Shown piece after piece: positions 16,311-25,100 of a stretch of DNA of 51,672 nucleotides. The stretch spans positions 1 to 51,672 of the forward strand of contig CAZHGD010000037.1 in assembly GCA_964531735.1 (NCBI GenBank), in the 5' to 3' direction. The position numbers and the translations under genes were made by a program. The stretch's first letter is position 1; each line of letters starts with the position of its first letter. This DNA is from CAZHGD01 sp964531735 (lineage in GTDB: Bacteria; Armatimonadota; UBA10988). The notes beneath the pieces are model-generated. The model saw only the letters and a program-made list of their open reading frames with translations. It was not told the DNA's origin and ran no database searches.

Positions 16311-18161
16311 ATGGCAGGGCGCCGCGCTCTGTGGACCGGATTGTTGGTGACCGCCGTCGGCTTGGTGGCCCTGGTCTGGCAGGGCACCGCCAGCGGGTAT
16401 CAGGCCACCGTCGCGCTGGGCGTCGCGCTCGGCGGCCGCACGCTGTCCGGGCGCCCGTTGTGGACGTTGCACTACCTGATGGCCAGCGCGACGCTCCTGC
16501 TGGCTGCGCTTCCCGCCGCCTTCAGCCTGGCACGTCTGTGGCCGCGGGCCTGGGAACCTGCGGTGGCTGCGCCGCGCCGCGAAGTGGTATTCGCCGCCCT
16601 GGCCGCCAGCAGCCTGCTCCTGGTGGTGCTGGTCGAGTGGTGTGGCTCATTCCACTTTGGCGGCGCCGACAACAGCGTGCTCGTTGATGCAGCCTGGCGT
16701 CAGTATGTGGGCCAACGGCCGTACTTCGACTTCATATGCCCGCTGCCGCCACTGTTCTTCCTGTTGGCGAAGTACGCGATGGTGGTCTGGGGGCCGTGTT
16801 GGGAAGCCTTCTTGCACGTCAACGCGCTGATCGCCGTGGTCACGCTGTGGTGGGGTTACGCCCTGCTGGTGCGCCTGGTCCGCAGCGCGGTCGTGGCGCT
16901 GCTGCTGATGTTGTGCTGTCACGTCCAGTTCAGCGTGCTCTGCGCCTACCTCTGGTACAACCCGCTGACGATGCTGGTGGCGTGCCTGCTGATTTGGAGT
17001 GCCATGCTGCTGCTCCAGGCACCGGACGACCGCCTGGCAATGGTCTCCTACACGTTGTCGCTGGCGTTGGTAGCGGTCGCCAAGCCGAACACAGCCGCGC
17101 TGCTGATCGGCGCCACCACGGTGGTCTTGCTCAGTCAGCGGCGCACGGCGGGCGTCTGCCTCGCAGCCAGCTTGCTCAGCGGTGCGCTCGTCCTGTTGTC
17201 ATTTGCCGCTAACGGTTTCGGGGTGGGCGAGGTGCTGACCGCCTATGCCGGCGCGGCTGGGCGCGGCCGCCCGTCCTTCGGGGCACCGTTTGTCGACCTG
17301 GCCCGCACGCCGTTCATGTTCGCACGCTGGATACCGGTGCTTGGCGGGCACCACCTGCCGTTCGAGAAGTTGGCCTCGGTGGGCTACCTGCTGTGCTTAT
17401 CCGTTGCCGGTGGTGGCATTCTGCGCGCCGGGCTGGCTGCCCGGTCGGAGAGCCCGACCAGCCGGCGCCTGCTGGCCATGGCCGCCGGTTCCTGCCTGGT
17501 GGCCTGGTACGGCGCGATGACCAACATGGACCTCAAGCACATCGACGCGGCGGTGCTGGTGGCGGGGCTCGGCACCTACCTGTTCGCCATCCGCGCTGAG
17601 CAGCCATGGTCGGAGCGACCTGTGGCGGCTCGGTCAGGCGCCTGGTTCGTGGCGCTGGCCGTGATCCTGATGTTCAGCGGGCTGGCCCAGGGCGCGTCGC
17701 GGCGGCGCATCGAAGAGATCGGGTACAACATGTTCTACCAGTGGACGGCCGAACCGCTGGAGCACCCGAACCTGCCGCTGTTCCGGCATCTTCGTGCGAG
17801 CCCGTTGATGTGCCGCGCGATTGACGAGGCGAGGCAGGCGACTGCCGCCCATGGCACCACCGGCCTGTTCTTCGGCACGCGTCTGGAGTTCCTGTACGCG
17901 GGCTTCGGCGTGCCATCGCCGGTGGGACTGCCTCAGTGGTGGCATCCGGGCACCGGCTACCCGCTGGCGCGGAAGCTGGAGATGGTGGCGCGCTGGGACG
18001 AAGCTCGCTTCCGGACGCTCATCTTCCTGGTCAGGGCCGACGAGGCCGGGCAGCCCATGGTCGACTTCACCTGGCTGCCATCCGAACTGGTCGACCTGAT
18101 CGGCCAGAAGTACGTGCGCGATGAGCGGTACCACCAGGTGGCGGTGTTCACGCGCAAATAG
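16311..18161 (+). CDS. GT-C-type polytopic membrane glycosyltransferase-like protein, 616 aa
   Basis: The protein has a hydrophobic N-terminal two-thirds of roughly 11-13 membrane spans followed by a soluble C-terminal tail (about 470-616). After an early span, the loop SFHFGGADNSVLVDAAWRQY with GQRPYFDF places acidic residues at the outer face, the arrangement of the catalytic loop in GT39/GT83-like, polyprenyl-phosphate-sugar-using transferases. It would transfer a sugar outside the inner membrane, for example to a lipid-linked glycan or protein. Start ATG 16311 follows CCGGAGGACCGCC. Cys-rich segment LLMLCCHVQFSVLC in one span is unusual. Family assignment rests on topology and loop style rather than a firm motif. 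Confidence 0.65.
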   Translation: MAGRRALWTGLLVTAVGLVALVWQGTASGYQATVALGVALGGRTLSGRPLWTLHYLMASATLLLAALPAAFSLARLWPRAWEPAVAAPRREVVFAALAASSLLLVVLVEWCGSFHFGGADNSVLVDAAWRQYVGQRPYFDFICPLPPLFFLLAKYAMVVWGPCWEAFLHVNALIAVVTLWWGYALLVRLVRSAVVALLLMLCCHVQFSVLCAYLWYNPLTMLVACLLIWSAMLLLQAPDDRLAMVSYTLSLALVAVAKPNTAALLIGATTVVLLSQRRTAGVCLAASLLSGALVLLSFAANGFGVGEVLTAYAGAAGRGRPSFGAPFVDLARTPFMFARWIPVLGGHHLPFEKLASVGYLLCLSVAGGGILRAGLAARSESPTSRRLLAMAAGSCLVAWYGAMTNMDLKHIDAAVLVAGLGTYLFAIRAEQPWSERPVAARSGAWFVALAVILMFSGLAQGASRRRIEEIGYNMFYQWTAEPLEHPNLPLFRHLRASPLMCRAIDEARQATAAHGTTGLFFGTRLEFLYAGFGVPSPVGLPQWWHPGTGYPLARKLEMVARWDEARFRTLIFLVRADEAGQPMVDFTWLPSELVDLIGQKYVRDERYHQVAVFTRK

Positions 18162-18162
18162 G

Positions 18163-18403
18163 CTGGCGGCCGAGGCGGACGCACGTAGTGGGCGCCTGTC
18201 CTTGGTGGGCAGCATTCCGGAGTCGGGCGCCGTAGTGCTCGCCGAGTGGTCTGCAGGTCTCGGCCGGCTGGGCATCGACTGCGCCATTCTGGTCGCAGCG
18301 ACGGCTCGACCGACCGGCTGCTGACCACGCTGCAGGCGCGCGCTATGGACCGGCCAACCTGCCTGCCATGGCGCTGGTCCACAAGACGCTGGGCGTGGAC
18401 TGA
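18163..18403 (+). pseudogene. Decayed N-terminal fragment of a GT2 glycosyltransferase
   Basis: Three short plus-strand pieces in different frames line up with the beginning of a GT2 protein: GRLSLVGSIPESGAVVLAEW then GRLGIDCAILV (frame from 18163), DGSTDRLLTTLQAR (frame shifted, about 18300-18343), and RYGPANLPAMALVHKTLGVD followed by TGA at 18401-18403 (another frame). The expected VDDGSTD nucleotide-binding motif is recognisable only across the first shift. Two frameshifts, no start codon and no catalytic half indicate a relic left between the GT-C gene and the dehydrase gene. Matches are by eye, so moderate confidence. Confidence 0.45.
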
Positions 18404-18413
18404 GCCCTCGCGG

Positions 18414-19754
18414 CTACAGCGCGCGACAGAACTCGTGCAACGACTCGATCACGTAGTCGAGCATGGCCGTCGTCAGGCCCGGATACACCCCGAGCCAGAA
18501 CACCTGGTTCATCACGTAGTCGGTGTTGGCCAGATCGCCGATGACGCGTTTGGGCGCGTCGCGATAGGCCGGCTGGCGCACCAGGTTGCCACCGAACAGC
18601 AGGCGGTTGCCGATGTTGCGCTGCCCCAGGTGGCGCAGTAGTTCCTCGCGCTGGAAGCCGGCCTCGGGCCGCACGGCCAGCGGGAAACCGAACCAGCTCG
18701 GTTCGCTGCCCGGCGTGGCCTCGGGCAGCCAGAAGTGCTCCTGCAGGTCCTGCAGACCCTCGTGCAGCCGCTGGAAGTTGGCCCGCCGCGCGGCGATGAA
18801 GCCGGGCAGCTTCGGCAGTTGCCCCAGGCCCACGGCGGCCTGCATGTCCGTGACCTTCAGGTTGTAGCCGATGTGCGCGTAGGTGTACTTGTGGTCGTAG
18901 CCGGCGGGCAGGTCACCCAGTTGCCAGTCGTAGCGCTTGCCACAGGTGTTGTCCTTGCCCGGCTCGCACCAGCAGTCGCGGCCCCAGTCGCGGAACGACT
19001 CCACCAGCACCTTCAGGCGCGGGTTGTCCACCAGAACGGCGCCGCCCTCGCCCATGGTGAGATGGTGCGCGGGATAGAAGCTGACCGTGCCGAGGTCGCC
19101 GAAGGTACCGGTCAGTTGGCCGCCGAAGGTGGCGCCGACCGCGTCGCAGTTGTCCTCAATCAGCCACAGGTCGTGCGCCTGGGCGAAGGCCTTGACCTGG
19201 TCGACGCGGAACGGGTTGCCCAGCGTGTGCGCCGCGATGATGGCCTTGGTCTTCGGCGAGAGCGCCGCTTCCAGGTAGCGCACATCGAGGTTGTAGGTGG
19301 GCAACTCGACGTCCACGAAGACCGGCACCAACTGGTGCTGCAGCAGCGGATTGACGGTGGTCGGAAAACCGGCGGCGACGGTGATGACCTCATCGCCCGG
19401 CGCCAGGCGGCGCTCACCGAGGACCGGCGCGGTGAGCGCCGCCACGGCCACCAGGTTGGCCGACGAGCCGGAGTTGACCAGCAGCGCCTTGCGCACGCCG
19501 TAGTAGCGGGCAAACTCACGCTCGAAGCGCTCGGCGTAAGGTCCGGCGGTCAGCCAGAAGTCGAGGGCGCTGGAGACCAGCAGACGGATCTCGGTGTCGT
19601 CGAAGTGCCGGCCCGACACGGGCACATGGGTCTGACCGGGCACAAACGTCTGGGGCGCGAACGCCGCCTCGTGGTAGGCGGTGACCAAGTCCAGAATCTG
19701 CGCGCGCAAAGCGGCGGCCTGGTCGTTGGCGTCGCCGGACACTCCGTGTGGCAT
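18414..19754 (-). CDS. rfbH: CDP-4-keto-6-deoxyglucose 3-dehydrase (E1/RfbH type), 446 aa
   Basis: This is a PMP-dependent, iron-sulfur C-3 dehydrase that, with a reductase (E3), removes the 3-hydroxyl of CDP-4-keto-6-deoxyglucose on the way to 3,6-dideoxyhexoses. It has the DegT/DnrJ aminotransferase fold, but the PLP-anchoring Lys is replaced by His230 (SFYPAHHLTMGEGG), the defining E1 trait. The [2Fe-2S] pattern C-X57-C-X1-C-X7-C is exact (Cys203, 261, 263, 271; DCWCEPGKDNTC). Length is normal. Start ATG 19754 follows GAGGA; a good promoter lies upstream. The E3 reductase, glucose-1-phosphate cytidylyltransferase and CDP-glucose 4,6-dehydratase are not in the window unless the epimerase at 13 kb is the latter. 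Its product would feed the ThDP enzyme or a direct ketoreductase. Confidence 0.92.
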   Translation of the reverse strand: MPHGVSGDANDQAAALRAQILDLVTAYHEAAFAPQTFVPGQTHVPVSGRHFDDTEIRLLVSSALDFWLTAGPYAERFEREFARYYGVRKALLVNSGSSANLVAVAALTAPVLGERRLAPGDEVITVAAGFPTTVNPLLQHQLVPVFVDVELPTYNLDVRYLEAALSPKTKAIIAAHTLGNPFRVDQVKAFAQAHDLWLIEDNCDAVGATFGGQLTGTFGDLGTVSFYPAHHLTMGEGGAVLVDNPRLKVLVESFRDWGRDCWCEPGKDNTCGKRYDWQLGDLPAGYDHKYTYAHIGYNLKVTDMQAAVGLGQLPKLPGFIAARRANFQRLHEGLQDLQEHFWLPEATPGSEPSWFGFPLAVRPEAGFQREELLRHLGQRNIGNRLLFGGNLVRQPAYRDAPKRVIGDLANTDYVMNQVFWLGVYPGLTTAMLDYVIESLHEFCRAL

Positions 19755-19853
19755 GCAATCGTCCTCGGCGGACCCGGCGCCACCTCTGCCAGCCTGTCGA
19801 CGCCACGCCGGCCCGCCGCGACAGGCCGCGACGGCAACGCCCCGGTCGGCCGC

Positions 19854-19881
19854 ATTATAGCAGACCCGGTTGGCCGGTCAA
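19854..19881 (-). promoter_or_regulatory. Promoter for the rfbH-type gene
   Basis: On the minus strand: -35 TTGACC (19881-19876), 16-nt spacer, -10 TATAAT (19859-19854), a perfect -10. The leader to ATG 19754 is about 92 nt. It lies beside the palindromic repeat cluster, whose left arm begins 43 nt further upstream. Confidence 0.68.
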
Positions 19882-19924
19882 ACGCGCACGGCGCCCGCTC
19901 CGCACCGACGACCGCCGCAAAACC

Positions 19925-20091
19925 GGGGACGTCACCCATATTTCCGCGCTGCCGCGATCGGGGGCCTTCGCATGGCCCCCTCGCTTGCCGTTTTGTGGGT
20001 GACGTCCCCAGTTTACACCAGATTTCCGCGCTGCCGCGATCGGGACCCTCGCGTGGCCCACCTCGCTTGCCGTCTGGTGGGTGACGGCCCC
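19925..20091 (+). repeat. Tandem 82-bp palindromic (REP-like) repeat
   Basis: The intergenic stretch 19755-20127 holds no gene other than the rfbH promoter. Within it, two 82-bp units lie head to tail: a 23-bp block is identical at 19940-19962 and 20022-20044, and a 12-bp block (CTCGCTTGCCGT) recurs at 19980-19991 and 20062-20073. The first unit is bounded by a perfect 14-bp inverted repeat, GGGGACGTCACCCA (19925-19938) and TGGGTGACGTCCCC (19996-20009), with an inner hairpin GGGGGCC/GGCCCCC (19960-19966/19974-19980). The second unit has the right arm (20078-20091, one mismatch) but a degenerate left arm. The same core occurs at 49.05-49.14 kb. This is the build of REP/BIME elements mobilised by IS200-like (RAYT) transposases. 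Confidence 0.75.
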
Positions 20092-20127
20092 AGTTTTGGG
20101 GCGCAACTGCCCTGGTCTGCCCGCTTC

Positions 20128-21915
20128 CTAGCCGCGCGCGGCAGCGGCCGTGACCGCTGACGCCGGCGCCAGGCGCTTGATGTTCAGCAGGTGGGCGTAG
20201 CCGATGTTGTCGGTGGTCGAGGTGCCGCCCCAGGTGCCACAGCCGAGCGTCCAGGAGTGCTGCAGGCCGTTGCCGACGCCGATGCAGCCGGTCGAGCCGG
20301 CGCAGTTCTGCAGCACGCGGCTGGCCGGCATCTCCTGAGCGAAGCGCAGCGCCAGCCGGCTGTCGAAGGTGTGGATGATGGCGGTGTGTCCGGCACCCAT
20401 GTTGGCGAGGATGCGGTGGCACAGTGCCAGTCCATCGGCCTCGCCGCCGACGCGGAACAGCGAGATGACCGGCGCCAGCTTCTCGTGGCCCCACGGGCCG
20501 CCAACGTCGGCGCGGTCGACCGGCACGACGATCAGCCGCGCGCCGGGCCGCGGGGCCAGGCCGGCCACCTGCAGGATGTGCTCGGGCGAGCGGCCGACCA
20601 AGTCGGCGCGCAGGTGCGCCGTCGGCGCGTCGATCACCTGCGCCGTGAACTGGTCCACCTCGTCGCGGCCGAGCACCACGGCGCCCTCGGCCTGCAATGC
20701 GGCCACGAACGCGTCGTGGACCGCGTCGTCGACGACCAGGTTGTTGTCAGAGCCGCAGATTACGCCGTTGTCGAAGCTCTTCGAGGCGATCACGGTTCGC
20801 GCGGTGGCCACCGGGTCAGCGTCGGCGCAGACCCAGACCGGTGCGTTGCCGGCACCGACACCGATGGCCGGCGTGCCGGAGCTGTAGGCGGCCTTGACCA
20901 TGCTGGGGCCACCGGTGGCCAGGATCAGCGAGACGCGCGGATGGGTCATGAAGGCGGCCGTGGTGGCGCGGCTGCCACGCTCGCGGATCCACTGGACCAG
21001 GTCCGGGCCGGCCCCGTGCGCGCGGAGCACCTCCTGGATCAGCGCGCCCACGCGACCGCCCACGCCGAGCGCTTTGCGATGGCAGCTCAGGATCAGCGCG
21101 TTGCGCGATTTGAGGCTGATCAGCGACTTGAACACCACGGTCGGTACCGGGTTGGTCAGCGGGATCAGGCCCACCACCACGCCGACCGGGCAGAGGATCT
21201 CGGTCACCTGGTCGCCGAGGCTGGCGCGGCGCGGGCCGGCGGCGCACTGGCCGAGGAGCAGGTCCAGCGTCTGCTGGCAAGCGAGCGCGATCTTCTGCAC
21301 CTTGTGCTCGACCACACCCAGGCCGGTCTCGGCCACTTCGTCGGCGCCCAGGCTGGTCGCCTGGGCCGCCACCTGCCGGGCCAGATCGCCGAGCAGCGCG
21401 TCGACCCGTTCTTCCGGCCAGTCGGCGAACTCGGCCTGTGCCGCGGCGGCGCGCGCCACCATCTCGTCCACCCAGAGCGGCGCCTGGCCGCGGTGGATGA
21501 ACTCGCCGAGGCGCTGGTCCATGTGCCGCAGCTTATGCGTGAAGTCCTGGGCCATGTAGGTCAGCAGCAGGTTGCCCAGCGAAGGCTGCTCACCGCAGAG
21601 CTGCTGGAACCGCGCGCGCGACAGCCGCCGGGCCGACACCGCGGTATCGGCATAGGCGCTCGCCGACCGCGGTGCGCCATCGAACAGGCTGAACTCGCCG
21701 AGCAGTTGCCCGGCCTCCAGGTAGTCCAGCACCGCGTCGGTGTCGTACTCGGCCGAGTGCAGCTCCAAACGGGCCCGGCCTTCGTCGAGCAGGTAGCACT
21801 CGTCGCCGGGCGTGCCTTGCTCCAAGATTCGCTCGCCCGCCTCGAACGTGACTGACTCCAGGTACGGCGCCAGGGCGACTCGCTCCGCCAACGGCAACGA
21901 CACGTGGAAGGACAT
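20128..21915 (-). CDS. Cyclic-nucleotide-binding domain fused to CoA-acylating aldehyde dehydrogenase, 595 aa
   Basis: Residues about 10-120 form a CRP-type cNMP-binding domain with an intact phosphate-binding cassette: GEFSLFDGAPRSASA with Glu74 and Arg83. Residues about 150-585 are an acylating aldehyde dehydrogenase of the AdhE N-terminal/EutE class: cofactor region PVGVVVGLIPLTNP, catalytic Cys387 in FDNGVICGSD, and the AdhE-like end LGCGTWGGTSTTDN followed by LLNIKRLA. It would interconvert an aldehyde and its acyl-CoA with NAD(H), apparently gated by cAMP, cGMP or a similar ligand. There is no DNA-binding domain. ATG 21915 follows GGAGAG by 6 nt; the longer start at 21993 is unsupported. 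No iron alcohol dehydrogenase domain is attached. It is divergent from the RND gene and looks monocistronic. Confidence 0.85.
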   Translation of the reverse strand: MSFHVSLPLAERVALAPYLESVTFEAGERILEQGTPGDECYLLDEGRARLELHSAEYDTDAVLDYLEAGQLLGEFSLFDGAPRSASAYADTAVSARRLSRARFQQLCGEQPSLGNLLLTYMAQDFTHKLRHMDQRLGEFIHRGQAPLWVDEMVARAAAAQAEFADWPEERVDALLGDLARQVAAQATSLGADEVAETGLGVVEHKVQKIALACQQTLDLLLGQCAAGPRRASLGDQVTEILCPVGVVVGLIPLTNPVPTVVFKSLISLKSRNALILSCHRKALGVGGRVGALIQEVLRAHGAGPDLVQWIRERGSRATTAAFMTHPRVSLILATGGPSMVKAAYSSGTPAIGVGAGNAPVWVCADADPVATARTVIASKSFDNGVICGSDNNLVVDDAVHDAFVAALQAEGAVVLGRDEVDQFTAQVIDAPTAHLRADLVGRSPEHILQVAGLAPRPGARLIVVPVDRADVGGPWGHEKLAPVISLFRVGGEADGLALCHRILANMGAGHTAIIHTFDSRLALRFAQEMPASRVLQNCAGSTGCIGVGNGLQHSWTLGCGTWGGTSTTDNIGYAHLLNIKRLAPASAVTAAAARG

Positions 21916-22015
21916 GCGGATCTCTCCGGCCAGCGGCCGTGTCCACGACCGCCGACACTGACCAGAGGACATTATGATGCACAAGTCTGCCAATGCTGCC
22001 CAGACGCGGGTCGTC

Positions 22016-22044
22016 TTGCCTTCGCGGCGCTCCTCCGCGATAAT
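22016..22044 (+). promoter_or_regulatory. Promoter for the RND transporter gene
   Basis: -35 TTGCCT (22016-22021), 17-nt spacer, -10 GATAAT (22039-22044). Leader to ATG 22107 about 55 nt. Confidence 0.55.
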
Positions 22045-22106
22045 GGCGCCGTCGGAAGGCGGCCGCTCGTCGCCACCGGGCCGACTGCTCTACCCACGGA
22101 AACGCC

Positions 22107-25100
22107 ATGTGGCTGACTCGCGTCGCCATTGATCGACCAATGCTCACGGTGCTGCTGACCCTGGCCCTGATGGTCGGCGGGGCGGCGGCGTGGCGGCGCA
22201 TGCCGGTCGATTTGAACCCGCAGGCCGAGCTGCCGAACGTCATCATCACGGTCATCTATCCGGGCGCGGCGCCGAGCACCGTCGAGGCGCTGGTGGCCGA
22301 GAAGATTGAGGACGCGGTCCGCGGCGTCTCCGGCGTCGACCATGTGTTCAGCGTCTCGCAGGAGAGCTTCTGCTACCTGTACGTGGAGTGCCGCGAGGGC
22401 ACCAACATCGACCGCGCGATGGAGCAGTGCCGCGAAGCCGTGGGCCGGATCCGCGCCAACCTGCCCGAGGGCGTTCGCGAGCCGGGCTTCAGCCGGCTCG
22501 ACATCAACGCTCAGCCGGTGCTGTTCCTCGGCCTGGTGGGCCAACGGCCGTTGGAAGAGCTGCGGCGCCTGGCTGATCAGCAGCTCAAGCCGCGCTTGCG
22601 CGGCGTGGCCGGCGTGGCCGAGGTCGAAGTGCTGGGCGGTCGCCGCAGCGAGGTGGCCATCGAGATCGACCGCGAGAAGCTGCACGCGCAGAAGCTGACG
22701 CTGAGCAGCCTGCTGGACCCGCTCAAAGGCGCCAGCCGCGATGTGCCGGGCGGCCGGCTGCGGCAAGGCGACAAGGAGGTGAACGTCCGCCTGATGGGCG
22801 AGTTCACCAGCCTGGACGATATCGCCAACGTGCCGGTGCCACCGAGCTTCGATCCCGGCGCGCTGGCGGCGAGTCTGCAACGCAAGCCGCCGGCGCGCGA
22901 GCCGTCGAAGGCCCTGCGTCTGGGCGACTTGGCCACCATCCGGCGCGTGGCGGTCGATCCGGACGTGCGCATTCGCCTGCAACAGCGCGAGGCCGTCGGC
23001 GTCATCATCAGCAAGCAAGGCCGCGGCAACACCGTGCAGATTGCCCGCGACGCGCGCGCCGCCGCGCTCTCCGCGGGGCTGCCGAGTGATGTCGAGGTGC
23101 TGGTCGCCCGCGACACCTCCGAGACCGTCCACGAGGCGTTGTCCGACGTCAACGCCAGCATCATCGCCGGCGTCATTCTCTGCTCGGTGACCATGCTGCT
23201 GTTCCTGCGCAACTGGCGCGGCACGGTCATCGTCGCCACCAGCATCCCGATGTGCCTGGTCGGCACCTTCGCGCTGATGGGCTACGGCGGCAACACGCTC
23301 AACCAGATGACGCTGCTCGGCCTGGCGCTGTCGGTCGGCATCCTGGTGGACGACAGCATCGTCTGCCTGGAGGCCATCACCTGGCGCCTGCAGCGCGGCG
23401 AGGCGCCGCCCGACGCCGCCTTCCACGGTCGGAACGACATTGCGCTGGCCGACACCTCGACCACCTTGCTCGACCTGGCCGTGTTCGTGCCCATCGCCGT
23501 CATGCAGGGCGTGGTCGGGCAGTTCTTCCGTGATTTCGGGTTTGTCGTGGCGGCGGCGGCGGCACTGTCGCTGCTGGCGGCCTACACTCTGGTGCCGATG
23601 CTGGCGGCGTGGTGGTACACCTGGCGTCCGCTGGGCCCGCGCGAGGCGCAGGGCGACCAGCTCTACGAACGCCTGGAGCACCGCTACCGCGAGGTGCTCG
23701 AATGGGTCCTGCACCATCGCGGCGTGACCCTGGCCTGCGGCTGGGGCAGCCTGCTGCTGGCCGGCCTGCTGGCCGCGCGCCTGCTGGGCACCGACTTCGT
23801 GCCGCCGGCCGACCTCAGCACCATCCAGGTCAACGTGGAGATGCCCGCCGGCAGCGCCACCAGCGCCACCGAGAAGATGGTCGCGCGCGCCGAGGCCATC
23901 ATTGCGCAGGACCGCGACGTGCGCACGCTGTTCACCACGCTGGGCAAGACCGAGGCGGGGTTCGGCGTGGTCAGCCGCCTGGGTCCGCAGTACGCGCAGA
24001 TCAACGTCACACTGCGCGATCGCCTGACCGTGCTGGACACTGTGCTGCTGCGCGGGCGGGGCCTGCGCCGGCGTAGCGACGCCGCGGTGGCCGCCGAGCT
24101 GCGCCGCAAACTGTCCGGCCTGGGCGACGCACGCTGGCAGGTAATTGCCGTTCACGGCTGGGGCGGCGCGGGCGCGCCGATTGACTTCAGCATCTACGGC
24201 CGCGACCTGGAGCAGATGGCCGCGCTCGGCGACGAGATCATGAAGCGCCTGGACAAGGTGCCGGGCCTGCTCAACCCGGACCTGTCCTGGCGGCTCGGCC
24301 AACCCGAAGTGCAGGTACGACTCAACCGCAGCACGGCGCGCGAGGTGTACGTCTACCCCGGCGCCGTCGGCCGCGAACTACGCACCGCGATCGAGGGCGA
24401 GGCCGACGTCACCATGAGCCTGGGCGGCGAGCTGGTGCCGGTGCGCCTGCGTCTGCGCGAGGACGACCGGCGCAACGCCGCCGATTTGGCGCGACTGCCG
24501 GTGGGCAAGACCGACCAGCGCGCGGTGACCGTGGCCGATGTGGCGCGCATCAGCGAGGGTCGCGGGCCGACGCGCATCGACCGCCGCGACGGCCTGCGCG
24601 ACCTCAACTTCAAGGCCTATCTCGACCCGTCGCTGACGCTCGGCGAGGCGCAGCAGCGCATCGAGCGGATCATGGCCGAGTTGGGCGCGCAGCTCGAAGG
24701 CCGCCCGGCGCCGGCCCACACCCGCTTTCCCGGCCTGCGCTGGGGCTGGCGCGGCGATGCCGACACGCTCGCCGCCAGCACCGGCTACATGATCAACACG
24801 GCGCTGGTCGCGGTACTCCTCGTCTATGCCATCATGGCCGTGCTGTTCAACTCGCTGGTGCACCCGTTCACGATTCTGCTGTCGGTGCCGATGGCCATTG
24901 CCGGCGCGCTCCTGGCGCTGGTGGTCACCGGCAGCTCGATGAGCATCGTCAGCGGCATCGGGCTGATCCTGCTGCTGGGCATCGTGACGCGCAACGCGAT
25001 TCTGCTGATCGACCACATGGCCCATCTGCGCCGGCAAGGCGTGCGCCGCCACGAGGCGGTGGTCGAGTCGGGCGTGCGGCGGCTGCGGCCGATTCTGATG

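Noticed and set aside
21972..24302. Minus-strand 776-codon frame opposite the RND gene
   Set aside because: Low-complexity His/Gln/Arg/Ala composition, no domain and no promoter; the RND protein on the other strand is fully conserved.
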